Part shown: piece by piece, positions 1 through 7,661 of the stretch | Layout: every line of letters starts with the position of its first letter | How positions within the stretch are numbered: position 1 is the first letter of the stretch | Position numbers and translations under genes: made by a program | Notes under the pieces: generated by a model | What the model was told of the DNA's origin: nothing | Database searches by the model: none | What the model saw: only the letters and a program-made list of their open reading frames with translations | Assembly: GCA_946553025.1 (NCBI GenBank) | Contig: CAMNRM010000048.1 | Coordinates: forward strand, 1-40,663 | From: an uncultured Clostridium sp. | Lineage (GTDB): Bacteria; Bacillota; Clostridia; Lachnospirales; Lachnospiraceae | Direction: 5' to 3' | DNA length: 40,663 nt

Positions 1-139
1 TTTGCAAAACCTATACATTTTGCAAATCTTTTTTTATAAATAAATGTTTTATTTTTTCCTAAATTCTGTAAATTTAAGGTCGTTTTTCTGTTATTTTTAC
101 AATTTTCTCCAAATCCCCTGGAAACATAAGAGATAATTA

Positions 140-168
140 TTGACTTTTTATCGCCCTTCCAATATACT
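140..168 (+). promoter_or_regulatory. Strong sigma70-type promoter of the small peptide gene
   Basis: TTGACT (140-145) and TATACT (163-168) are separated by exactly 17 bp. Transcription would start near 175, giving a leader of about 100 nt before the 36-residue ORF at 274. Confidence 0.75.
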
Positions 169-273
169 ATACCCATGGTGCTGTTAAAGCGGTAGGACGG
201 TTGCCTTCTTCCAGAGAGTACAAGCTCTGTTTACATAAAGAGATTTGGAAATTAACGAAGGAGGAATTTGCGT

Positions 274-384
274 ATGATAATGGTTACACTTGAATCTATT
301 TATTACATCGTAGTTATCACAAGCATTCTTTGCGGCGCAGCTTACAAGCTGGGCTACGAGAACGGTAAAAACGCAAAAAAGTAA
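274..384 (+). CDS. Small single-span membrane peptide (36 aa), candidate type I toxin
   Basis: The ORF has a good ribosome-binding site (GAAGGAGG around 258-265). It encodes a 36-residue peptide with a hydrophobic stretch (about residues 9-24, containing YYIVVITSILCGAAY) followed by a short lysine-rich tail ending NGKNAKK. That is the usual build of small membrane-active type I toxins and holin-like toxin peptides. The stop codon lies inside the left arm of a perfect hairpin at 376-420, so coding region and terminator overlap. A convergent promoter on the minus strand (503-531) would make an antisense RNA over the 3' end. Assignment as a toxin is an inference from size, hydrophobicity and layout; I did not match it to a named family. 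Confidence 0.65.
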   Translation: MIMVTLESIYYIVVITSILCGAAYKLGYENGKNAKK

Positions 385-496
385 TCGTCCTGGGCCTGAG
401 AAACCTGATGATTACTTTTTTATAAAAATATTCAATTTCAGGGCAGCCGTCTTGCTCTACGGCAGCACCTCTTCAAAGAAAGCATTTTTCATTTCC
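373..496 (-). ncRNA. Putative antisense RNA (antitoxin) overlapping the 3' end of the peptide mRNA
   Basis: On the minus strand TTGACA (531-526) and TAGAAT (508-503) are spaced by exactly 17 bp, predicting a start near 496. The RNA would fold a local hairpin (GCCGT/ACGGC arms at 446-450 and 459-463). It would end at the shared hairpin near 373, overlapping the sense mRNA by about 50 nt. The RNA is inferred from promoter, hairpin and terminator; no expression data are available. Confidence 0.55.
376..420. terminator. Bidirectional terminator shared by peptide mRNA and antisense RNA
   Basis: Perfect 11-bp stem, AAAAAGTAATC (376-386) and GATTACTTTTT (410-420), with a 23-nt loop. The A-run on one side and T-run on the other make it a plausible intrinsic terminator on both strands. 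Confidence 0.75.
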
Positions 497-502
497 ATTC
501 TT

Positions 503-531
503 ATTCTACCCCATACATAAAAATTTGTCAA
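503..531 (-). promoter_or_regulatory. Promoter of the putative antisense RNA
   Basis: Near-consensus TTGACA / 17 bp / TAGAAT on the minus strand, pointing at the convergent small peptide gene. No coding gene with a ribosome-binding site lies downstream of it. Confidence 0.7.
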
Positions 532-656
532 CATCGACTTCTCGGCCGAATAGTTATTTTTCGATCGACTAGTTAATGTGTTTTTTAGACAAAATGTGAA
601 GCCTGTATAAATAGCCCTCCTGACAGGAGATGGATGTTAAACACAGAATCGACAAA

Positions 657-691
657 AGCCTGCCGTCTACATTTCCGTAGATCGACAGGCT
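657..691 (-). terminator. Hairpin terminator at the end of the minus-strand block
   Basis: AGCCTGCCGTCTAC pairs with GTAGATCGACAGGCT around a 6-nt loop, with one bulge and one mismatch. On the minus strand it is followed by TTTTG. It probably ended the ancestral surface-protein gene and now ends the 885-10112 operon. Confidence 0.55.
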
Positions 692-726
692 CTGTCCTTA
701 TGCAAGTCAGATTTTAGAGTATTGTC

Positions 727-849
727 TTAGTTTGCCGGAACCCATGCTCCGTCAGCACCTAAGTAATAGCCGTCAACATATGTACCGGATAATAATGCAC
801 CTGTTACATGTACACCGTCATAGAGCCAATCCTGCCCCTGATAAGTAAC
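727..849 (-). pseudogene. 3' remnant of a cell-wall-binding-repeat surface protein
   Basis: Minus-strand reading gives about 40 codons ending in a stop at 727-729. The encoded segment contains DGVHVTGALLSGTYVDGYYL and ends GADGAWVPAN. The aromatic/glycine pattern and the GxWVPAN-type ending resemble C-terminal cell-wall-binding repeats of secreted Clostridia proteins. An in-frame TAG lies just upstream and there is no start codon with a ribosome-binding site, so this is a truncated tail. It lies directly behind the sialidase-like gene, which suggests a deletion or insertion joined the two. Confidence 0.55.
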
Positions 850-884
850 CTACCAAAGGAACATTATAACTGTCTAATTCCAGT

Positions 885-2054
885 TTACCCCCTCTGACAA
901 GGCATATTCGGATCGCCTTCTGCTCCGGGAAGCATCTTTTCTCCCCTGATCCATGCTTCATCCACACACACATATTTCATGCAGCTGCGGCTTCCGTAAC
1001 TGTAGGCGGCGTGAATCTTCCCGTCTTTTGACTGCATCATCACCGGGTATTCATAGCGGCGGTTATTGATATCGTTAAACTCCCCGATAAAGCCTTCACC
1101 AAATTCAATTATCCGCTTAAAGGGCCAGGTTTTTCCGCCGTCGTCGGAAATCGCAAAGGTTACAGGGCAGCGCTGATCCGGCCATACGGTTTTTTCGGTA
1201 TTGTCATTATATTTCACCGAATTATAAATCACTGCTAGGCTGCCGCTCTGCAGCTTTATCGCTGAAATCGATGAATTATTGTTCGGCAGGCAGGTTTTTA
1301 CGGGTTTGCTCCAGGATTCCCCGTTATCTTCGCTGTTCGCAATGTAAATATTATCTGCAAACCGGCTTCTAAACAATGCCGTCAGTTTCCCTGGATCTGT
1401 TTCAATCAGATTTGCGTGCACCCGCCCTGCGCTGTCGGGAATCTCCACTTCCCTCCAGGTCTTTCCCTCGTCATCCGAAATCTGCACCACGGTAATATCG
1501 CTTCCGTTCCTTGTTTCGTCAGGAAAGCAGATCCAGTTTCCAAACACCCATCTTCCGCTCGATAAGATCTGGATTTTCTGTCGGCAGAAGGAACCGGGGC
1601 GGGAAAACATGGTTTCTGTAGGTCCCCAGGTATAGCCGTTATCTTTGGAAATTTTCCGGCGGATTTCTGCCGTATACTGTAAATTCCAGGTCGGGTTATT
1701 CTCCGGTGTCCGGGAAACCTGCGCGGTATACATCAGCCAAATTTCCCCGTTTGGTGCCTGAAAAAGCGAGGGGTTTTGTTCAGACCTCTCCGGGTCATCG
1801 GAAACGATCTTTTCCATGCCCCAGGCGCTCTCTCCTGCCTTTAATCTCGATACGGCTATGCTGATATCGGCATTTCCCTCATTGCTCCCCGCAAACCAGC
1901 AGGCCAAAAGATCACCGTTTTCCAGTTCCAGAAGATCCACCGCATGTACACTGTCATACTGATTGGGCAGCAAGGCTTCTATGGTATTTAAACAAACATT
2001 ATGGTACAATCTTCCGTCAGCATCCATCGGGTTTAATTCTACATATTTTCTCAT
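885..2054 (-). CDS. BNR-repeat (sialidase-like) beta-propeller protein
   Basis: 389 residues with four Asp-box motifs (SKDNGYTW, SDDEGKTW, SEDNGESW and SDDGGKTW), the signature of six-bladed sialidase-type propellers. The N-terminal part (HAVDLLELENGDLLACWFAG) fits the BNR_2 family rather than classical sialidases, and I see no FRIP motif there. There is no signal peptide, so the enzyme is probably cytoplasmic and acts on an imported oligosaccharide or glycoside. It is the last gene of the ABC transporter / sugar-acid operon. Sialidase activity is not established: BNR_2 propellers include uncharacterised hydrolases, and some related propellers are lyases. The last few residues (PCQRG) may be altered by the junction with the surface-protein remnant downstream. 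Confidence 0.8.
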   Translation of the reverse strand: MRKYVELNPMDADGRLYHNVCLNTIEALLPNQYDSVHAVDLLELENGDLLACWFAGSNEGNADISIAVSRLKAGESAWGMEKIVSDDPERSEQNPSLFQAPNGEIWLMYTAQVSRTPENNPTWNLQYTAEIRRKISKDNGYTWGPTETMFSRPGSFCRQKIQILSSGRWVFGNWICFPDETRNGSDITVVQISDDEGKTWREVEIPDSAGRVHANLIETDPGKLTALFRSRFADNIYIANSEDNGESWSKPVKTCLPNNNSSISAIKLQSGSLAVIYNSVKYNDNTEKTVWPDQRCPVTFAISDDGGKTWPFKRIIEFGEGFIGEFNDINNRRYEYPVMMQSKDGKIHAAYSYGSRSCMKYVCVDEAWIRGEKMLPGAEGDPNMPCQRG

Positions 2055-2111
2055 TCTTCATCCTCACTTTCAACCGGATATGTTTTCCGGTTAATGCCTG
2101 TCCATCCGCCA

Positions 2112-2990
2112 TTAACCTTTAACCGCACCAACCATGATTCCCTTCTTAAAGTACTTCTGTACGAAGGGATAAACCAGAACAATCGGAAGCATGGATACGA
2201 AAATCGCCGCCGCCTTTAAGTTCTGCTGATTTAAGGTAACACCGTTAATCATCACATTCTTAAATGCCGTACTGGTTCCGGCATCGGCGATAACCACATC
2301 TTTTAATACCTGCTGGATTACCTTTAAATTATCCGATTTCAGATAAATCTGCGGAAGCAAATACTGGTTCCAGATAGACACGGCATAGAAGGTTCCAATG
2401 GTTGCAAGAATTGTTTTGGACAAAGGGAAATACAGCCGGGTTAAAATCGTCCAGTCGTTCGCCCCGTCCACAACGGCGGCCTCATCCAGTTCTTTAGGAA
2501 TTCCCTCGATAAAGGTCTTGGTGATAATTAAAAACTGCGTATTAATCGCGCCGGGGATTATCATTACCCAGGGATTATCGATAAAGCCCAGCTTATTAAA
2601 TACAATGTACTGCGGAATAATACCGGCATCAAATACCCAGGTGATAATAAAGGCCCCCATCAGAAGATATCTGCCTTTTAATCGTTCACGGGACAAGGCA
2701 TAGGCGGTTACATACGTTACCAGCACGGCAACAACCGTCCCTCCAAAGGTATACAAAAAGGAGTTTTTCAGTCCTGTCCACACATGGAACTTGGTATTGC
2801 CCATAATATACTTAAACGCTTCAAGATTAAAGCCTTTAGGGAAAAAACTAACTTCACCGCGCTGTAAGTAAGTTCCGTTGCTGCAGGCCACAAAGAAAAC
2901 ATACAGGAAAGGATAGATACAGGCCAGAGCTACCAGCAGCAGAATGGTATTGTTAATGACGTCAAACACCGGGGCTTTTTTTCTTTTCAT
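2112..2990 (-). CDS. Carbohydrate ABC transporter permease (LplC/YtcP-like)
   Basis: 292 residues with about six membrane spans and the cytoplasmic EAA loop (ELDEAAVVDGANDWTILTRL, around residue 165). It belongs to the CUT1-type inner-membrane permeases. It pairs with the permease at 3008-3982 and the lipoprotein at 4003-5610. A ribosome-binding site (AAAGGAG) precedes the ATG. No ATPase gene lies in the cluster; CUT1 systems of Firmicutes often share one MsmK-type ATPase encoded elsewhere. The substrate is probably a sugar-acid-containing glycoside, judged only from the neighbouring catabolic genes. Confidence 0.9.
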   Translation of the reverse strand: MKRKKAPVFDVINNTILLLVALACIYPFLYVFFVACSNGTYLQRGEVSFFPKGFNLEAFKYIMGNTKFHVWTGLKNSFLYTFGGTVVAVLVTYVTAYALSRERLKGRYLLMGAFIITWVFDAGIIPQYIVFNKLGFIDNPWVMIIPGAINTQFLIITKTFIEGIPKELDEAAVVDGANDWTILTRLYFPLSKTILATIGTFYAVSIWNQYLLPQIYLKSDNLKVIQQVLKDVVIADAGTSTAFKNVMINGVTLNQQNLKAAAIFVSMLPIVLVYPFVQKYFKKGIMVGAVKG

Positions 2991-3007
2991 CGATCATTTC
3001 TCCTTTC

Positions 3008-3982
3008 CTAGAATAATCTTGTTTCTGCAAATTTATCGGCTACCTTATTGACAAAGCTGACCATAATAAATGCTATAACGGATTTTAAAATATTTACTGC
3101 AGTTCCGTAGCTGTAATCAGGGAAACCCTTCGACTCAAAGGCCATGCGGTAAACATAGGTCTGGATAACATCAGCGGTATCGTACACACTGCTGTTGTAC
3201 ATTAAGAGGATTCGATCCAGGTTTACAGTGAAGATATTTCCCACACTGATAATCAGCATTACAATAATGGATGTCGAGATACAAGGAAGCGTAATCTTTA
3301 AAATCTTATCCCACCGGGTTGCCCCGTCCACGTCCGCTGCCTCGTACAGGGAAGTATCTATATTCATCATGGCAGCAATGTAGATAATCGACGAATAACC
3401 AAAGGTCTGCCAGATTTCAAGAATCACATACAGCGGACGGAACCATCCCGGCTTTGCCATAAAGTTAATGGGTTCCCCTCCCATGCTGCGGATAAGGTTA
3501 TTGATGATTCCTGAACTTGGCGAAAGGATGGTGTACAGAATACTGACCATAACTGCCGCCGAAATAAAGTAGGGCAGAAAGCTTAACGACTGCACCGTTG
3601 ACCGAACCCATTTCTGACGGATTTCATTTAAAAACAGGGAAAAGATAATGGGAATCGGAAATACTACCACAATCGTAAGGATAGCAAGGATAATCGTATT
3701 TACGACAACCTTGGGAATATAGGGGTCAGCAAAGATTTTGGCGAAATTAGCCAATCCCACCCACGGGCTTTTAAATATTCCCTGAAAGGCGCTGAACTTT
3801 TCAAAAGCAATCACCATCCCACCCACGGGGCCTATTTTAAACAGGATAAGACTAAGAAGGCCGGGAAGCAGTAACAGATATAAAATCCAATCCTTCTTAA
3901 TATCCTTCATCAACCCCTGTAACGTACTTTTCTTTTTCTGCCCGGACGCCAAAGCTGTCCCTTCACTTTTCTTTCCTGCCAT
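3008..3982 (-). CDS. Carbohydrate ABC transporter permease (LplB-like)
   Basis: 324 residues with a lysine-rich cytoplasmic N-terminus (about 30 residues), about six transmembrane segments and an EAA loop (YEAADVDGATRWDKILKI). It is the LplB-type partner of the 2112-2990 permease; the two form the membrane channel of a CUT1-like importer. Start supported by AAGGAGAAGAAG just before ATG. It lies 20 bp downstream of the binding-protein gene and 17 bp upstream of the second permease, consistent with one transcript. Confidence 0.9.
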   Translation of the reverse strand: MAGKKSEGTALASGQKKKSTLQGLMKDIKKDWILYLLLLPGLLSLILFKIGPVGGMVIAFEKFSAFQGIFKSPWVGLANFAKIFADPYIPKVVVNTIILAILTIVVVFPIPIIFSLFLNEIRQKWVRSTVQSLSFLPYFISAAVMVSILYTILSPSSGIINNLIRSMGGEPINFMAKPGWFRPLYVILEIWQTFGYSSIIYIAAMMNIDTSLYEAADVDGATRWDKILKITLPCISTSIIVMLIISVGNIFTVNLDRILLMYNSSVYDTADVIQTYVYRMAFESKGFPDYSYGTAVNILKSVIAFIMVSFVNKVADKFAETRLF

Positions 3983-4002
3983 TCTTCTTCTCCTTTCAAG
4001 AG

Positions 4003-5610
4003 TTAATTTCCGAATGTTGCATGATAAGCCTCTAACTGGATTTCTTCAATTCTGGACAGCCCAAGACCATTCATTTCATCCTGAAAAGCTTTCCAGTTCT
4101 CTGCATTCAGTTCCTTGTTTCCGGTAACAAAGGATACAACACCCGCAATTTCTGCATCAAATACCGTGGCAACCAGATTAGAAAGCTCCTCTGTCTGTTC
4201 TACAGTATATTTGAGATTGTAGGACTCCATAATATTTTCTTCGGTGTTCAGCCTTCCTGCAGCCTCGGCAATCAGCGGAGAATTCCAGGCAAAGAATGCC
4301 TCATTATCCACAGGTTTGCACACGGTAAACCGGTCACTTAAGAAGGACCATCTCTTTTCGCCCTCCGGCTTTGCTTCTTCCGTGGAGTAATCAGCGATAA
4401 AGGTCTTAGAACCGTCGCTCTCCGTCTTAAAACTCTCTCCTTCCACACCGTAATTAGCTACGGTCATTCCTTCTTCGGTATAGAAATAGTCGATAAAGGT
4501 GAGGATGGTCTTTATCTTCTCTTCGCTGCACTGTGCATTCACTGCGGTAACACAGTCCTCTTTATATTTGCAGCAGCTTGTTCCCTTTAAAATATTTCCG
4601 TTTTCATCCTGGAACATATCCAGAACAGCCATCTGGTAATCCGGGTCTGCGTCCTTGCCGCCATTGACCATAAACCACTCGGCACGGTTATAATATTCAT
4701 AGGCAAAGGTTGCATTTCCGTTAATCATCGCGGCTTCCCAGTCACCCTCGGTTCTGGTGTTTGCCGCAAACTCAGGATTTATCAGCCCTTCATCATACCA
4801 GGTTTTCATCGTTTCCGCCATGGTATAGGCATTTTCATCCATAATGTCTAAAGAACCATCCTTCTGATGATCGATATAAATACCGTTGGATTCCTCTGCG
4901 GAAATATTGCTCGGACATCCAAACCATGCTGCAAAACGGATGGGATTTTCCCTGCCGTCTAACGGATAGTAATTGGGATTATCCGCGGAATAAAAGGCTT
5001 TCAGCGTGCGCATTGCTTCGGTAAAATCATTCACCGTCTTAATCGAAGCCGGATCTACCCCTGCTTTTTCCAGGTGATCGGCACGGTAGGCCACATAGTC
5101 GATAAAGATCGGCGATTCCTTTACCAAGCCGTAGATAGCCCCACTTTCATCCGTAACCAAAGCGGCATAGTCCGGGTTTTCATCAATATATTTCTGTAAA
5201 TTAGGAGCATACTTTTTAATGTAAGGTGCAAGATCGACAAACGCGCCCTGCGGCCCATAGACATTGGTCTGTGCCAGCTTTGTCATTACGGCATCGGGAA
5301 GGGTCTGGGAGATAATTCTCTGGTCAATTTCCGCATACACATCATTAAAATCATCCGGCCCCTCCACATATTCGACATGGATTCCCGTGTTTGCCTCGGC
5401 TGCGTCGTACCATTTCAGTTCTTTAATCCAGTTGACATAGGTGTTGCGCATAAACATCGTATAGCTGTTGGCATCTGTGCCGGAAGCTTCCCCGCCGGTC
5501 TGCTGTGCCGTATCTGTGCCTCCCTGCTGACCTGAACTTCCTCCGCACCCGGCAAGCATGGCTGTTGTCATTGCTGCAGTAAGAATTAGAGATAAAACTT
5601 TCTTTTTCAT
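4003..5610 (-). CDS. Extracellular solute-binding lipoprotein of the ABC importer (LplA-like)
   Basis: 535 residues. A signal peptide runs to a lipobox (MLAGCGG, Cys at residue 22), followed by a Gly/Ser/Gln/Thr-rich linker and a long family 1-type binding domain. The length of about 535 matches the large LplA-type binding proteins that accompany LplB/LplC permeases. It should be membrane-tethered on the outer face and deliver substrate to the two permeases encoded downstream. AGGAGG precedes the start. The substrate cannot be read from sequence; co-transcription with the kinase/PdxA/DapA genes points to a sugar acid or an oligosaccharide containing one. Confidence 0.9.
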   Translation of the reverse strand: MKKKVLSLILTAAMTTAMLAGCGGSSGQQGGTDTAQQTGGEASGTDANSYTMFMRNTYVNWIKELKWYDAAEANTGIHVEYVEGPDDFNDVYAEIDQRIISQTLPDAVMTKLAQTNVYGPQGAFVDLAPYIKKYAPNLQKYIDENPDYAALVTDESGAIYGLVKESPIFIDYVAYRADHLEKAGVDPASIKTVNDFTEAMRTLKAFYSADNPNYYPLDGRENPIRFAAWFGCPSNISAEESNGIYIDHQKDGSLDIMDENAYTMAETMKTWYDEGLINPEFAANTRTEGDWEAAMINGNATFAYEYYNRAEWFMVNGGKDADPDYQMAVLDMFQDENGNILKGTSCCKYKEDCVTAVNAQCSEEKIKTILTFIDYFYTEEGMTVANYGVEGESFKTESDGSKTFIADYSTEEAKPEGEKRWSFLSDRFTVCKPVDNEAFFAWNSPLIAEAAGRLNTEENIMESYNLKYTVEQTEELSNLVATVFDAEIAGVVSFVTGNKELNAENWKAFQDEMNGLGLSRIEEIQLEAYHATFGN

Positions 5611-5643
5611 ATTATTTCCTCCTATATTTTTATTAAATTTCCA

Positions 5644-6675
5644 TTACCTTTGTCTGCCGTTTGCAAAACTTACCGCATAGGAAATGGCATTAAGCAAACT
5701 AAGTTCATTGGCCTTTCCCGTTCCTGCCTGATCAAATGCCGTCCCATGATCCACGCTGGTTCGGATAATCGGAAGTCCCAGGGTGATGTTTACACCTTCC
5801 ACGGCATCCCACTTCTGTTCCTCCTGGTTATAGACAAAGCCTACCACCTTCAGCGGGATATGTCCCTGATCATGGTACATGGCAACCACGATATCATACC
5901 AGCCGCCCTGCGCCTTGGAAAAGACCGTATCGGCTGGAACAGGGCCGTCTGCATGGATTCCCTCTGCTTTTGCCGCTTCCACTGCCGGAAGAATCTCCTC
6001 GATTTCCTCTCTTCCAAACAGCCCGTTCTCCCCGCAGTGCGGATTCAGTCCGGCGACGCCGACCCTTGGACAATCTATCCCCATCGCCCTGCACGCCTGA
6101 TCAGCAATGCGGATAACCTCAAGAATCCTCTCTTTCTTTGCCCGGTCGCAGGCTTCCCGCAGGGATACATGAGTGGATACATGAACAACACGAAGATTTT
6201 TATGGGCAAGCATCATTGTATATTTATTGGTGTTTGTAAATTCAGCATAAATCTCTGTATGCCCGGAATAGTGGTGTCCTGCCAGGTTAATCGCTTCTTT
6301 ATTTAGGGCATTCGTCACAGTTGCGTCCACCTCTCCCGCCATGGCAAGTTCAATCACCTTTTTTACGTACTGAAAAGCAGCTTCCCCAGCCATCGCAGAA
6401 ACCTGTCCAATCGGCAACTTATCTGCGTCCACATATTTCATGTCAATGACATCGATACAGCCAGGAAGATATAAGCCATCGGACGGCTTTTCAATCACAT
6501 TCATCCGAAGTTCGGTTCTGCCGACCATCCGTGCGGCGTTCTTTAAGACACTGACATCTCCAATCACCAGGGGACGGCATTGTTCATAAACCGAATGCAG
6601 TGCCAAAACCTTTACGGTTATCTCCGGCCCAATTCCTGCCGGATCACCAAGAGTAATACCAATAATTGGTTTCAT
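5644..6675 (-). CDS. pdxA: PdxA-family 4-phospho-hydroxyacid dehydrogenase (probable PdxA2, sugar-acid catabolism)
   Basis: 343 residues starting at the ATG that reads MKPIIGITLGDPAGIGPE, which has GAAAGGAAAAAAGC upstream. A longer in-frame ORF overlaps dapA and is not needed. Visible family motifs include GDPAGIGPE, GHTEIYAE, GLNPHCGENG and MYHDQGHIPLK (metal-binding His/Asp). PdxA proteins oxidise 4-phosphohydroxy-threonine in vitamin B6 synthesis. PdxA2 paralogues next to DUF1537 kinases instead oxidise and decarboxylate 4-phospho-D-threonate or -erythronate to dihydroxyacetone phosphate. The neighbouring DUF1537 kinase and the transporter argue for the catabolic role; no other B6 gene is nearby. 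Confidence 0.88.
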   Translation of the reverse strand: MKPIIGITLGDPAGIGPEITVKVLALHSVYEQCRPLVIGDVSVLKNAARMVGRTELRMNVIEKPSDGLYLPGCIDVIDMKYVDADKLPIGQVSAMAGEAAFQYVKKVIELAMAGEVDATVTNALNKEAINLAGHHYSGHTEIYAEFTNTNKYTMMLAHKNLRVVHVSTHVSLREACDRAKKERILEVIRIADQACRAMGIDCPRVGVAGLNPHCGENGLFGREEIEEILPAVEAAKAEGIHADGPVPADTVFSKAQGGWYDIVVAMYHDQGHIPLKVVGFVYNQEEQKWDAVEGVNITLGLPIIRTSVDHGTAFDQAGTGKANELSLLNAISYAVSFANGRQR

Positions 6676-6688
6676 GCTTTTTTCCTTT

Positions 6689-7585
6689 CTACCGCATTCC
6701 CATTTCCCGGTTTTCGTCAAGTACACGCTGGATAGCCCTGATCCCTTCCGGCGGGATCTGGTTAAACGGTGCACGGCATTTTCCTACAGGATAACCTAAC
6801 ATGGCAACAGCAGTTTTTACGATAGTGTTCGGATTTCCATATTTAAAGCAGTTGCGGAAGGAACGAATAGAGTCCTGTGCCTTTCTTGCCCCTTCCAGAT
6901 CCCCCTGCATAAACCGCTCGTAAATTGCGGTCATCGTTTCTGGATAGACATTTGCACAGCCAGCGATTCCCCCGCTTCCTCCGGCAAGCAGGTTCCAGTA
7001 AATCAGAGAATCATTGCCGGAGAGAACAACAAAGTCTTTCTTTTTCCTGGTTCTCTCCAGATATTGAAGCATGTTGTCAAAGTTTCCGCTGGAATCCTTT
7101 ACCCCTGCGATATTTTCAACCGCAGACAGCCGCTCCACCAGCGCCGGGGAAAGGCTGTTTCCCGTTCTTGCAGGAATATTATACAGCACTACGGGAATGC
7201 TTACGGCTTTGGCTACCGCGCAGTAATGCTCATACAGTTCTTCATCCGATGCCTTGGCAAACCAGGGCGTAATCACGGAAAGAACATCTACTCCCAGCGA
7301 TTCTGCCATCTGCGACATTCGTATCGTATCCCTGGTTCCGACGCAGCCACTCCCCGCATATACCGGAACCCTGCCCGCATTCTCTTCAATCACTGCGGAA
7401 AGAACCTCTTCTTTCTCCTTTTCGTTTAAGATATAACTTTCCCCATTCGTTCCAAAGGGGAACAGACCGTGTACCCCGGCTTGAATCAGGCGGTTCACCT
7501 GATTTTTTAATTCAGGCACATTGATTGACTCATCCTCATGCATTGGGGTAATCATGGGAGGTATAATTCCTTTTAATACCGTCAT
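6689..7585 (-). CDS. dapA: DapA/NanA-superfamily class I aldolase
   Basis: 298 residues, the typical length. GTNGE (45-49), the catalytic Tyr in YNIPARTG (Tyr135) and the Schiff-base Lys in GVKDSSG (Lys163) are present. The family covers dihydrodipicolinate synthase, N-acetylneuraminate lyase and 2-keto-3-deoxy sugar-acid aldolases. GTNGE instead of the classical dihydrodipicolinate-synthase GTTGE, plus the catabolic operon, favour an aldolase that releases pyruvate from a keto-deoxy acid. Lysine biosynthesis is less likely but not excluded. It is 13 bp upstream of pdxA, with AAAGGAAAAAAGC before the start. Confidence 0.85.
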   Translation of the reverse strand: MTVLKGIIPPMITPMHEDESINVPELKNQVNRLIQAGVHGLFPFGTNGESYILNEKEKEEVLSAVIEENAGRVPVYAGSGCVGTRDTIRMSQMAESLGVDVLSVITPWFAKASDEELYEHYCAVAKAVSIPVVLYNIPARTGNSLSPALVERLSAVENIAGVKDSSGNFDNMLQYLERTRKKKDFVVLSGNDSLIYWNLLAGGSGGIAGCANVYPETMTAIYERFMQGDLEGARKAQDSIRSFRNCFKYGNPNTIVKTAVAMLGYPVGKCRAPFNQIPPEGIRAIQRVLDENREMGMR

Positions 7586-7661
7586 TGCTTTTTTCCTTTC
7601 CCTTTAATTTACCGAAGTAAACCATAGTTACATCGTTGCTGTAAACGTGTGAACAGTAATT

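Noticed and set aside
617-629. Perfect 13-bp palindrome CTCCTGACAGGAG
   Set aside because: Short and isolated with no T-run; not enough to call an operator or terminator.
5650-6306. Plus-strand 218-residue ORF opposite pdxA
   Set aside because: Antisense shadow of a well-supported enzyme gene; no family resemblance and no start signal.
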